Origin: Distichodus sexfasciatus
Taxonomy: Eukaryota; Chordata; Actinopteri; Characiformes; Distichodontidae
Length of the DNA stretch: 64,000 nt
Assembly: GCA_032718565.1 (NCBI GenBank)
Contig: JAVGVS010000237.1
Span: 384,280-448,279 of the forward strand
Direction: 5' to 3'
Part shown: positions 1-12,200 of the stretch, one piece after another
How positions within the stretch are numbered: the first letter of the stretch is position 1
Layout: each line of letters starts with the position of its first letter
The notes under the pieces: generated by a model
Databases searched by the model: none
Told to the model about the DNA's origin: nothing
The model's input: the letters and a program-made list of their open reading frames with translations, nothing else
Translations under genes and position numbers: made by a program

Positions 1-759
1 CTTGATCCTACCTGGAAGTAAGGTCATGACTGCTGGTTCTCACAAACACGGCTGGGCTGTTCCACATCACTGAGCAATGAAAAACCCATTACCTGTCATC
101 AGCGTCAGCATTCATGTCCAGACAGCCAAGACCAGGTCACTTCACTGTACGGTATTATATTGATTTCATTTATGGCCTCATTTGAGCCCAATTACCTTTG
201 CCGAGACCAGACCAATTGAAAGTAAAGGCACTGCATACTGTGGACTAATTTTGTGATTTTGTGATTTAAATAGAAATCTTTGCCATCACTGGAAGTTCCT
301 AATCCAAGACATGTCAAAATATGGTTCAGACATCCAGGAAATTAAACATAGTCATATTGCATTGAGTGATCATGTACCTATATTGTCTAATTTCACAAAT
401 TCAAAAGATGTATTCATTTTTTAGAATCCTCTTTATTATAAACACAAGAATCAATCAATTTTTTCACAAGATGAGGCCCTATGAAAAGCGTATTACTGCA
501 AGAAGACAATTGCATATCATGTAACCTTGGTATTTGAATGCAATGACATTTACTGATCAGATTGTGTGACCCCTGCGTCTGAGCAAAGCTTTTCCATACA
601 GCATTTTGGAACTCTATAATACACAAAGCCGCCTATTACTGTAAAGATTAGCAGATTTATTCTTCATATTTTCTTTATCGAGGACATTGTGTCATGTCAT
701 GCCAGCATTTTAAAGTAGAGATTTAACATCAGTACGTATATAAAATTAACATATAATAA

Positions 760-1190
760 TATTTATAATATATTGCTGCCCCAATATTTGCACAACTATT
801 GAACATTGCTTCTACATAACACTGACTGTAGTTTCTCACTGACTGATGATACAATATTTGCACATACTAGATCAGACCTTGAGCTCACACTTTATAAAAG
901 ATACTGTTTTATTTAATAGACTGTCTGTATATAATTTTTCATATTGGAACTGTTACAGATCTCATGCACATTCAGTGTAAAAAACTCTAAGACTGTAATT
1001 GTAGACTGAATACCTCTTGTAACCAAATTGTCTCTCTTGTGTCTCTTTCTACTTCTATTTTAAAGTTTATATTTGATATTCAACTTCTAGTTTAAAGTGT
1101 ATATTTTATATTCTATTCATATTTTGCCTATTCTATGTGCCGTATTCGTTCTTTGTACTGTTAAAACTGGAACCACATTGTCTCGTCTCT
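760..1190 (+). repeat. Dispersed AT-rich repeat, copy 1
   Basis: This copy shares blocks with 31450-31680 and, more weakly, with 46260-46440. Shared segments include TGTTTTATTTAATAGACTG, CACATTCAGTGTAAAA and a run resembling TTTAAAGTTTATATTTTATA, and two of the copies then share GTTAAAACTGGA. Three copies at unrelated positions show an interspersed family. It carries no coding capacity and its class is unknown; a LINE 3' region or a non-autonomous element are both possible. Confidence 0.6.
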
Positions 1191-1380
1191 CTGTATACTT
1201 GTACAGTATATAGCAGAGATGGCAAAGTTTGCATTGACTTTGACTTCGAATAGCAATGATTGTGCAGTTAATTTAAACTGAGGTTTTAAACGTTTCAAAT
1301 AATTTTATGGTCTTCAAATCTACAATGGCAGTAATCCTGCCATGGCAATATTAATACAATAAGTGCATTTAATATGAAAT

Positions 1381-1527
1381 ATGAGAGTGTGTGTGCCGTG
1401 CAATGTGTTGGCACCGGCCCAGGGTTGGTCCCCACCTTGTCCCTGTAGTTCCCGGGATAGGCTGTGGTCCCCTCGACCCCAATAGAGATGAAGCAGTTCA
1501 GAGAATGAATGAATGAATGAATGAATG
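1381..1527 (+). mobile_element. 5'-truncated tRNA-derived SINE (family B)
   Basis: This is the 3' portion of the SINE seen nearly complete at 20053-20384. It shares the GTGTGTGCC...GTGTTGGC...CAGGGTTG...CCCACCTTGT block and ends in a (GAAT)n tail. The tRNA-like head is missing, which is normal for a 5'-truncated retroposon. Confidence 0.75.
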
Positions 1528-2384
1528 CAAACCCAGTCTATTAGAACATAGGTTATATAATTAACAAAAAGAATCAAGAGGGAACAGACTTAGAGTGAAG
1601 ATTTGCCAAATGTGAATGGGAAAAAATTGAAACCTAAAATGCAACTGACTTACTGCCAGCAGTACCAACTGCCAATATCCCATGGGAATCTTGTTAATGT
1701 GGCAATCTTGGGTTGATGTCATGTCAAAATTTAGGAATAATTTTCCTGTGTGCAATAATTAATAAAAATGTCATCCCCCATGATTTCTTTGACACCAGTG
1801 TATGTGATATTACTGGTAAGAGTCGAATTGTACTGAGATTTTGCATTGCTTTGATCTGTTGCTTTAGCCTTCGGCATAAGGGAATATTCTTCTCAATTTA
1901 ATTTGGCCTCTCTTTTTTGCAAACTATATCTATGCAAACTTGATGAAGTGGTCTTCAAAAATATAGACCTGATAGATCTATAGGAGACTGGAATGGAAAG
2001 CAGACTGAAGGGTGCCAAAACATGCATAGCTGTTTTAGTTCATGTCCATTGAACTCCTCCGCAAGCTTGATTTTGAAGAAAGTGATATGCAGTTGTCAAG
2101 ACAAAAGCAATGAAAATTGAATACTAATTTCATGTGGCAACTGATTGTTTTGAGAGAAATAAATGAAGAGGTGTGAAGGCCAGTTGGTTAAACTTGGGGT
2201 AATCTCATTTTCATGTCATTCCATCTCCTTGAGCACCAATAAACCTTAAAATGACAGAATGGAAACTGCGATCAATATCAAAACTTATTTTTAGAAGTTA
2301 ATTTAATGTCACAGTGTCCTGTTCTATTAATCATGAAATAATTATGGACAGCTGGTCTCTGACTCTCTTCTATGCTGAAGATGT

Positions 2385-2600
2385 CTGGATTTTGTCATGA
2401 TCATGTGTATTCTGATCCAGAGCAACTTACATTTTATAATTACATGGATGGACAGCACAACTCGAAGAATTAAGGGTCTTGCTTAGCGGCCGGTGAAGTG
2501 CTGGAAGTCAAATACAGACTTAAACCCACCACCTCAGGGTTTGTAACTGAATATCCTTCCACTAACCCACAACCATCCGTGTCATTAGATGGCACGTGTT
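2385..2600 (-). repeat. Degraded tRNA-like fish interspersed repeat
   Basis: The text ATCCAGAGCAACTTACATTT, then 'TTAAGGGTCTTGCTTA', then 'TTAAACCCACCACCTCAGGG' and 'CCACTAACCCACAA' follows the order of a widespread fish repeat that reads as a tRNA-like unit on the opposite strand (inverted B box, then inverted A box). A fragment of the same leading block (TTATCCAGAGCGACTTG) occurs near 47290. It is heavily diverged. Confidence 0.5.
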
Positions 2601-2774
2601 GTTCATGTGTAGCATGTAAGCTAAAAATATGCCATTTACTGGACACTAACAAAGACCTCTTGCAGTTGCTTGAGTTGAGTATTATTTGTTTATTTTATCT
2701 GAGCATTGAGGATACAACTATAAAATAGAATCTTGGAACCGATTTACATCAATTTTGAAATGTCTGCAGTTGAA

Positions 2775-3135
2775 TACTGCGCGACACAAAACCATTACAA
2801 AATTTTAGGCTTCTGGCAAACACTTGCCATTAGCCTATGGCAATGTTGCCGTAAGTTTGCAGCAATATTTTCACATGCAAATTAGGTTTGTGGCAAACTT
2901 GCGGTGGACTTCAAGCAAACTTCATGGAAAATTTTTGCACGTGGCAAATTTATCATCAAAAGTTTGCCATTACTGGCTAATTGTTTTGCCAAAATTACTG
3001 GCAAATGAATTTGCTACTATTGGTAATTTGTCGTTCTTGCTAGAACATTACTGACTAGCGGCTGACAATGGCAAACTTGTGTCAACATATTCTGGCAAAC
3101 TGCACTGTTTGCCACAGATTAACCACACGTTTTCT
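2775..3135. repeat. GGCAAAC / GTTTGCC motif array
   Basis: About a dozen copies of (T)GGCAAA(C/T/A) or its complement GTTTGCC lie at irregular spacing over about 350 bp, in both orientations. There is no strict period, so this is not a simple tandem repeat. It may be a non-autonomous transposon built from short inverted motifs. Confidence 0.6.
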
Positions 3136-3969
3136 GCAAACATTTTGTTTTTGTCAGGGAGCACAAAGATGGATCTTCTTCGTGATTCAAGGAGAGTGGA
3201 TTAACTATGAGCCCAAGCCACTGCTGTAGCATTTTTATCTAAACCTATTTGTAGAGGGGGTAAAAAACTTTTCTCCAAATTAATGTTTTAGTTACATTTT
3301 AAAAACATGTAGGTTTATAGAGGTAAACACTGCCTTCCAAATTGAAAGCTCGCTGATGAAACGAAAGCTTCTCTCTGACCTGTACATACTTTGTAAACAC
3401 TGACATCTAGCGGGGAGGGCTTGCAATGCTTAACTTGTGTTTTACGTGATATATTTTCTTTACGTAACACGTATACACGTTGTTTATCATGTTTTATCTG
3501 CTGAACGTTCATTTTCTGCCCTTGAATTGTTAGAGCTGTTAATTCAAACTTTTATCAGAACAAGAGTGCTGAATTCCAGGGAACGGTCATTATGGCAGAG
3601 GCCTACTGAATGATAGGCCACTTTATTTGTCTAGAGAATTCAATGGCTTCCAGATGTCTCTTTACGCAATGTGGGTAAAAAGTGACATTTTGAAATCATG
3701 TCTGGGAGAGGAAGATTCGCGAAGAGAAGGCGAGACCCTGATTGTGGCATTTTACTTGCAATCAGAGACACGTAATTCCGATCAGTAGTACATATTTACC
3801 GTAAAACTGACCGAACATCAACATTTTTAGGGCTTTAGTGTATTTACTTATACTCTCTTAGTCTAATCCGGTTCATTTGCCAGGTTGGTATTAGGATATG
3901 ATGGTAAAACGAGGATCAGTTAATCAGTTTGACAACAAACTCTCTTTTCTTTGCAGCTGACTTTACAGG

Positions 3970-6900
3970 ATGGTTTGGGAAATGGAACCAGCAACAAGGG
4001 ATAAGTCCAAAAATGACCAGGTAACACACATTTTTTGTTTTCTTACTGTGTTATTGTTTAATATATATTTTTACGTACGTGTCTATTTTAAAAACATTCA
4101 TGTAGTTTTTCAGTGCTGATCGGCGATATCTGTGTCATAAAGCATAATTAGAAATATTATACTATACTATAAATTGTAAAGTGCAATGATATTTATATTA
4201 CTTATTGAATATTATGTTCTATAAAATTTTTCTATTAAAATTTTGTACTCTGTCTTTCCTATTTCTCTCTCCATCCCCCTTTCTCCCCACTACACCCCTT
4301 CCGTGCTCTCCCCATTCATTGTGCCCCTTTTTCTCCCGCCCTTCCTCCCTTCTGCTTTACCCTAACTTTCTTTCGCATTCTCACTTTTGCCCCCTTTACT
4401 CTCCACGCTCACTTGCTCTCTCCGTCTGCCCTCTCTCTCTCTCTCTCTCTTTCTCTTTCTCTCTCTCCCTCTCTGTCTCCCTCTCTCTCTCTCCTTTGCG
4501 CAATCCTCTCCTCTCCCCTCCAGAATGTATTTGCAAGGCTGAGGAACCTCCCCAGTGTCAGTTTGACGCTGGAGGTGATTGGAGGCGCTTACACCCAAGC
4601 AAAGGCTGCGAACCCCCTTCTGTCCTCAGTGTGCGAAGTGTGTGAACAGGGTGTGAGGGGAGCAGGCAGCCTGGCAGCTCAAAGCGTTCAGCCTGCCATG
4701 CAGGTGCTGCAGCCTCAGCGTGAGTTCAACAAAACACTCTTTAAAGTCCTTAAAAGATCCTTCATATCAGTCGGTCATTCCAAGTAAATGATGACAAGTT
4801 TGATGTGCAATGAAAAAAAAAAAAGAATGTGGCATTGCACAGAGTTTTGTGTCACACACTACGGCACACAGATAGGAACTTAAAATCGTGTGTTCTCTTT
4901 CAACCAACTGCGGGCTTTATTAGATATGTGTTTCATAGTGGTGTGTTTAGAGAATGAAGGTAATGTGAGACAAAGGTTTTATCAAATGTAAAATGATCTC
5001 ATAGGTAGCAGCTAATAAAAAGGGGTCATAGCTTTGCTGGGTAAAAATTGCTGGATTTGACTATTTTCTAAAAAATATTATAATACCATCAACAGTCATA
5101 TAATAGTCAACCCAAAACACTGAAATCACCTCTAGAAAAATTAGCATTGTTACCTTGTTTGCCTTGACTTTTTGTCAATCTGACAGTACAGTATTGTATG
5201 AATTCCTCCGGACTAATTTGTGAAGTTAAAATATGTTGTAAAACATTGGCATTTCATATTTTAGTGCTAATGTTTCTCCAGGAGGGCAACACTGTCTAGA
5301 CGTGGTATGAGTCACAACTCATGTTTTTTAACATGTTTTTACATATTAATATAATACCTGTATTTGTGCTAAACATGAACTTGTGTCAGTATACAACTGC
5401 ATTGTTTTAAATTGTACAAACAGTTCAAATGAAGCATGAGGCATCTACATATTCCTTTTGAAAAAAATTTAACTCTACATATTTAAACGTTTCCAATTTA
5501 TGGTCACAGTTGTGTTTTTGATCCACTACGGCAAGCCATTTAACTTTATGTTGGTTTTTCAACGTTTTCATCATTCCAGGGTTGTGAAATTAGAACTGAA
5601 CAGTCTTATTTGCACCGTGCATTGCAACACTGCCATCTTGCACACTTGGCGGTGAGATAGCATATGGCAAAATATTACTTTCATTTTTTAGGGTACTTTG
5701 GAAGGTTTTTTTTGCTTTTGATCTTGAAAATGAACATTACTTATGTTGTTAATAGATGGAGGTTATGAATGCACTAAAAGATAACTTCAGACCAGACGGT
5801 GTATTTATGTATTTATTAGAACCCTGAAAAGGATTTACAGACAATTAGCCATTAACTAGAAATATTTTTAACTAAAATTTTAAATTAATCTAAATTGTAA
5901 CAAAATCCAATATAAAATACTTTGCCTATGTGTTATTTGATAGAAAATCTGTTTACCACCTGAACAGACAGTCTAACGAAAGATGTCTCATTAAAATAAG
6001 CTTACTTTAAAGCAATTAATTACGCTTAGTTGTAGCTGCCAACTCATTGGCGTGCAGAGGTCTGGATCGCCTGGAAGAGAAAATGCCGGCCTTGGAGTAT
6101 CCCCCTGTAAAGGTAATGAATAATGTCTTGCACTAGTATTGATGCTGCTGCTGTCTTATGTGGAAAAAAGCCCAGTTTTAGTTGTAAGATGTAAGAGTAT
6201 ACATTCACATTTAACAATAGATTTCACAATAAATTATTACATTTCACATTTTAATTATCTCAAAATTGTGGATGATTACCACACTTTGAAAACTTACCAA
6301 AGTAATCTTTGCTGTATGCACAAAGTGCAATATTATTTAAACATATTTTTGGACATTTTAGGCGCAATTGACAGCACAAATTTAGTTGTCTTATTTTATT
6401 TGCTCTTTTACCATAGATCAAATATTTATTCTTTTACTGTATTTACACTTTACATTTACTTCTTTTAGTTTTGTTATGTTTTCTTAATCCCTTTTATGTG
6501 CTATATAAAAAAAAACCTAATTTGCTAACTGCAATCTTGAAAAATGTAATGTGTTTGCCAATTCTACTAAAACAACAACCTCTCTCCCCATCAGCTGGCG
6601 GCTGGGATCTCAGATCTGGTGTCTTCCGCCATGCGGAGTCCAGCTGTGCAGTATGTCCTCAGCAACAAGATCTCAAGGCTGGCAGAGCAGGGAGCTGGCG
6701 CTGCTCTGACCTTCACCGAGAGCTTGGTTGATTACATCCTGCCCGCGTCCTCAGAGGAGAGAGGTAATTCTGAGCTGTCTGAGCACTGTAGCCATGTTAC
6801 ATTGCCTACATGGCCACTGTGCTTTATTAAACTTCCCAGTCATCATCAGTCTTCATCTAAATATTCAGCCACACATTCAAAGTTGCATCATTTACATCGT

Positions 6901-9133
6901 TTGGACATTTTAGATAAGTGAACACTTGAAAAACAGCTGTCGATCCAGGTGCTTGCCACATGCCAAAACTGAATTAATTTTATGAGGAAAAACAAAGCAA
7001 TATGTTTCTCAGCAAAACATGGGGGAAAAAAGCTTATTCACACACAAGTACATGTAAGATTTTTTAAATATAGATTTAAAGGTGATATTGTTGGAGCAAC
7101 TCCAATATTAGTGGGAAGACAAAGTCTTAGTGCTGATATTGCAAATGAGCTGTCTCCCAAGTGGGGTATGAGGAGTCACGAAAAGTAGATCAGATGAGGA
7201 CAGAAATCTTAATTTGGGCCAAATGGAGAGTACAAAGATTATAGAACAGGGTGCTAGGCCTTGCAAGGTCAGAATTGTGAGGAAAAAAGCTCAGAATTGT
7301 GAGACAAAAAAGTCAGAATTGTGAGACAAAAAAGTCAGAATTGTGAGCAAAAACAGACTAGGAGATTAAAGTCAGAATTTGACTTTATTCTCTGTAACAA
7401 GCTATGACCCTTTTTTTTGTTTTTTAGCGGCCCTAACTTCTTCTCTCTCTGTACAAGGTCTTAACATCCAAGCAAACAAAATGTTGTCACTTGAGTCAGT
7501 GTTGCCAAATAGCCAGTGAATCTGCTTTGTTTTCATGGAGAGAAGAACGATATGGCTAGTAGAAGAGAATAAATAGACTTCCAGAATAAAACAAAGCATC
7601 AGGACAAAGCTACTAAAATGGCAAATATTTATTTTCATGTGGCACTAGAGCAAGTTTTCGGCGGATTCACTGTTGACTGTATGTGCTTTGGGGAGCGCTA
7701 ACTAACCCGCTAGGCGATTCAAAAGGTCTCAAAGCATAACTGCTAACAACCAACAGAGTGCTAGCAACTATGCTTTGAGGTAAATATGGTGTTGCTAGCG
7801 TAGTTAGCAACTATGTTTTTGGGGTAACATGGTGTTGCTAGCGAAGTTAGCAACTACAGTATGTTTTTGGGGTAACATGGTGTTGCTAGCATAGTTAGCA
7901 ACTATGTTTTTGGGGTAACATGGTGTTGCTAGCGTAGTTAGCAACTATGCTCTTGGGAACGCACCCCAGATTCTGCTGTATGTTTCCGGCTGTACGAAAT
8001 TAACCGGCGACTTCACTCAACATTGACAAGCGCTAACCCGCGATTCAGATTCGGCTACATTTTACCAGCTCTAGATGAAGTTAACCGACAGATACTTCGT
8101 GCCGCGCTACTGATTCGACTGACACGAGTTCCGTGAGTCTAGCGAGAGGATTCAACTCCGATTCCCAACTTTTAGGATCCTCATTTCACTGTGGTGGTAA
8201 ACGAATCCGTTAGTTAAGCAGACATTTTAGTAGCTGTAATTTGCTACCATGTCTGTATTGATCTTTTAATAAGTTTGAAATTATTATAAGATGTATGTAC
8301 ATGATGGAGTTTATATTTTAGCCAGGGTGTCGTTAGGGACTCGGGTTAATGAGACCTCAGGATTCGTGGACTCGTGAGTTATGATCCGAAAGTGATTAAC
8401 TCTGGTGAGTCAAGTAACGGCCCAACGCTGCTTATTAAATAAACACAATGAAAGTAAATCCCAACAGATGCAAAAGACTGGTATGACATGGTTTCTGTTT
8501 AACCAGTTAGGAGTGCTGCAGCTTTTAGTTAATCTGAGAATTTGCAATTTTATGATAATTACCTACAATAATCTTGAATATCTTCATTTGAGTCATTATT
8601 TTTCTCGGTTTTTGATAATAAGGTGGAGCCGTAAAAGACAAATGAACGATCCTTGGCCCCGCGTTGTGGGTTTTGCCACCAATTATGGGACATTTCTAAA
8701 CTCCTTAATGTCAGAAAGTCCATTTTTAACAAGATTGCACGTTATGTTAAGCAATTCCCATTATAAAGTGATGTCTCCTTCTTTAAAGACTTTGACCGAG
8801 TTCTCTAACTGAACTGTACATGTTGTACTGGAGCTAATAATAAACAGCAGGCGTCCGATGGGGACCCGCCATTGTTACAATGACTACCATGTCTGCGCAC
8901 AAAATCATTTACGCCCTAAACCCAAGTGTACAAAGTGTAACAAGACCAAATCTTCGAACTTCTGACCTACTTTTAACATACAACAGCATGTCCTGCCTTT
9001 CCAAGGAGAGTAAAATGTTTTTGGTTTGGGGTTTTTTCTTTGGCACAGACTGTGCTGTAACTCTTGCAGAAGAAAAATTGCATATTAGCATTATGTCAAC
9101 AAGTTGTTCTTCTGTTCTTTCTTTCTCCTTCTT

Positions 9134-9204
<71 letters not shown>

Positions 9205-12200
9205 GTGTTGCATGTAGTTATACTTCATCAAAACAGACCCTATTAGTCATTTATCATTAAGTTAAGACCACAAAAGTCATTTGTTGTTTTCCAGTTTCCG
9301 TAGGATCGTGCGGTCAAATTCTCAAATAGTTAAGTGAAAGAATATTAACAAACAGGTGGTGCACACGCATGAGGCATAGCAATATTGCTGTCCTTTTTGT
9401 CATTGTTTTAGAATGTATGAGAGTAGACTTCCACCCAAAACATGTCTGCTTAAGACTTGTTGGTGATTCAAAGCAGATGTGCTATAATTTCTATGCACCA
9501 TAACTGTTGATCATAGAGGATTACTGATATCCTTCCTGCTGCTTCTCACGTGGCTCCCTTTCCTCAACGCATTCTCTCACTGCCCTCCTTTAACTTAACC
9601 TGAGTTTTTGTCCTGTCCATGTGCCTCCCACCGGCATTCTTAACGGCCCAGTTGCCGAAGGGAATCTGTTTACCCCGTGTTTTGTCTAGCTGTCTAAATC
9701 AAATTGGCAGCTTTTAGCACTGTGTGGAGAGCACAAAAGGCTCAGAGTCTGGTTAGCTCTGGCTAATGGCACCATCGCCTCTCAGTCTCGTGGCCATGAG
9801 TTGTTGTTATTGCTTTGGGCTTCATGTGCTTGCTGTTTACACAGCATGGCAGTGAGATGGGGCTCATCATCTTCAGGAACTTCACCTGGCATCCACATGC
9901 CCAAGTTGGATGACCGTGCAATGCTGTGGTGACCTTACAAGCTACTTCTGACTTAGTGTCCGTCTATTTTTGTCGTTCTCAAAAGAAGTCAGATCTTGTT
10001 GTTATATGTTCATATGCCCTCCCATGTGAATCTATGCTATGTATTTTAAAAGTCATTCATAATTGGACTCAAAAATAGTGTTAACCAGGAACTGCATGAG
10101 CTTGTTGATCCTGAAAGTATGGTCGGCTGTCATTTTACCTTTCAGATTAGGGGCACCCATCTTCAGCTAAGCAGGTTTAAGCCCAGCAAGCACTTGGACA
10201 AGGCCAGTTTAGAAAGCAGGATTGCTTTTTGTAGAGGTATTGTTGGGGTCAGCAGGGGGCGCCACACAGTGGTCGGTCAAATCGAGGACCTGACTTTCTG
10301 AGGTAATAAAAGATTTTTAGTCTTGGGGATGGAGGGCTGGGATTGAGTCTTGGCCCTCTAAATTCCTGGTCATTTTCTCCTGCCTTGTAGCAAATGCCAT
10401 GTACTTTTTGATTATACTTTGCACTGTGGCCACTGGAACTTCAAAACACTTGAATATAGATTTACAGCCTTTCCTTGCCTTTGAGCAGCCACAATGTGCA
10501 ACCACAGGTCCTCACTAAACTCTTTGGTTTTGGTCATGACATGCAGTTGACTTGTGACTGACTGGACGACTGCTGCAGTAGCTATTCTCAAAAATCTGCA
10601 ACAAGTTCAAAGGGGTATGAATAAGATTAACGATAAAATAAAAATGCCATTTTTGTAAGAATGTAAATTAAAAATCCAATTTTTTTGTTTCCCATTTATA
10701 TCTCTAGCACAATGTGAGATGTGCTACTTACTATTCTGTGGCAAATAGAATTTCCTGCCAGAGGAAACCTATTGGTCAAATAAAAAGTTATAAATCATAA
10801 ATCAATAAATAGTACGTAATATGAATCATTTGGGGCTAACTGTATATAAGATTTGAAATGAAAAACTCATGAGCAAGGACGGTACCTTGCTCATGAGTAC
10901 CGCAGTACAGTGGTACCTTTACCGGTCCTGGCATTTAAATCGGCGACCTTCCAATCACGGGACGAACGGCCTAACCGTTACGCTATCAAATGCCCCAAAT
11001 CACTAATGTGTCACCTAAAAGGTTATGATTCATAATGACCTTTATGTAGCTGTGAAGTTGATGTTCCTTTTGTCCTCAGCATCAAATATTCTTTCATTAT
11101 CCATACAGGATATGAATTCCTGATAAAAAGTGTTTCCCACCTCATGCTGACCCCTCACATTTTTACATCAAAGAAATAGACTAATAAAGATTGGTGAATT
11201 TGGTTAATTATGAATAAGGAGGAAGGATATGCAGGAGAAGTGCCTCCCTTTCCCTCTTCTGTCTTCTTCGGCTTTAGTCATGCATTCCACTCCAAGATTT
11301 ATTTGAATAAAATGGAATCACGTATTGGAATTGTCCCGTGACTCAGTTTTGGGATGCAAATGGTGAATTATAGAGGCAGCATTTTGTGTTTTTGGAGTAT
11401 TATTTTGCATGAATTTTTACCTCCGTTAACCCTGAACAATTTATTCATATTTAATGGAGAAAGCAAAGGAAGGTCAAATATTCATTGATTTTGATATTCA
11501 TATTCTGATTTTGTTGTTTTAACCTGATTCTTTTTCACTGATGTCTAAAAGTTCTTGGAGATGTTTTGGTCCAATTCTGCATATTAATGTCGGAAATTTT
11601 GGGAACGCTTCTTTGAGAGCATATTTGTCTTGCAGAGGCGTCACGGGCGGGGGACTCTGATGTCGGCGCCGTTGGCCCGAAGCCTGGCTTTGCAAGGCTG
11701 GGATCGCTGGCCGCTACTGTCTGCAAACGTGCTTATGTGCAGACAGCCGCACAGCTCCAGCGAACCCGAAGTCAAGGTCAACAGCTGGTCGCACGCATCC
11801 CCAGTGTGACGCCACTGGTAAGCTGTGAATAGAACTTCAAGAGCAAGCCTGATCATGTGAAGGAAATGGTGTTTGAAAATTACATTTGAATATTGTTAAA
11901 AAAATAAAACATTGAAGGTAACAATGTTTTAAACATGTTTGAACAAGAAATGTCAAATTGTCAAATAATCTAAAAATAATTACACTATGATATTTATGCA
12001 TCTTTCTTAGTTGGAATCACGAATGAAAACTGATTTTGAATTTGGGAGGACAGGCAAAAAATAGTTGAGAATTTACCACGCTATTACCGTGTTGATCCAT
12101 TAGTATATCATGTTCTGTTTGGTCCCACTTTTTCTGCCTCACTTCAGACAGTTCTTAGAAGCAATGAGACGACGGGCTGAAATTATGTCCCTCGTTTCTT

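Larger units (their letters stand above)
1..3956. other. Non-coding flank upstream of perilipin
   Basis: No open frame here looks like a host exon. The stretch is AT-rich and carries old repeats, listed separately: a dispersed repeat near 0.76-1.19 kb, a SINE 3' end near 1.4 kb, a tRNA-like relic near 2.4-2.6 kb and a GGCAAAC-motif array near 2.8-3.1 kb. The perilipin promoter and a 5'UTR exon are expected here, because a splice acceptor sits just before the start-codon exon at 3956/3957, but I could not locate them. Confidence 0.6.

Noticed and set aside
8880..9260. 126-codon frame with Phe and Leu runs, considered as a membrane peptide
   Set aside because: Encoded by the (TTC)n(TTA)n microsatellite inside a perilipin intron.
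10115..10240. 5S rRNA gene
   Set aside because: Only parts of the internal control region match, with many changes, and it is joined to SINE body text.
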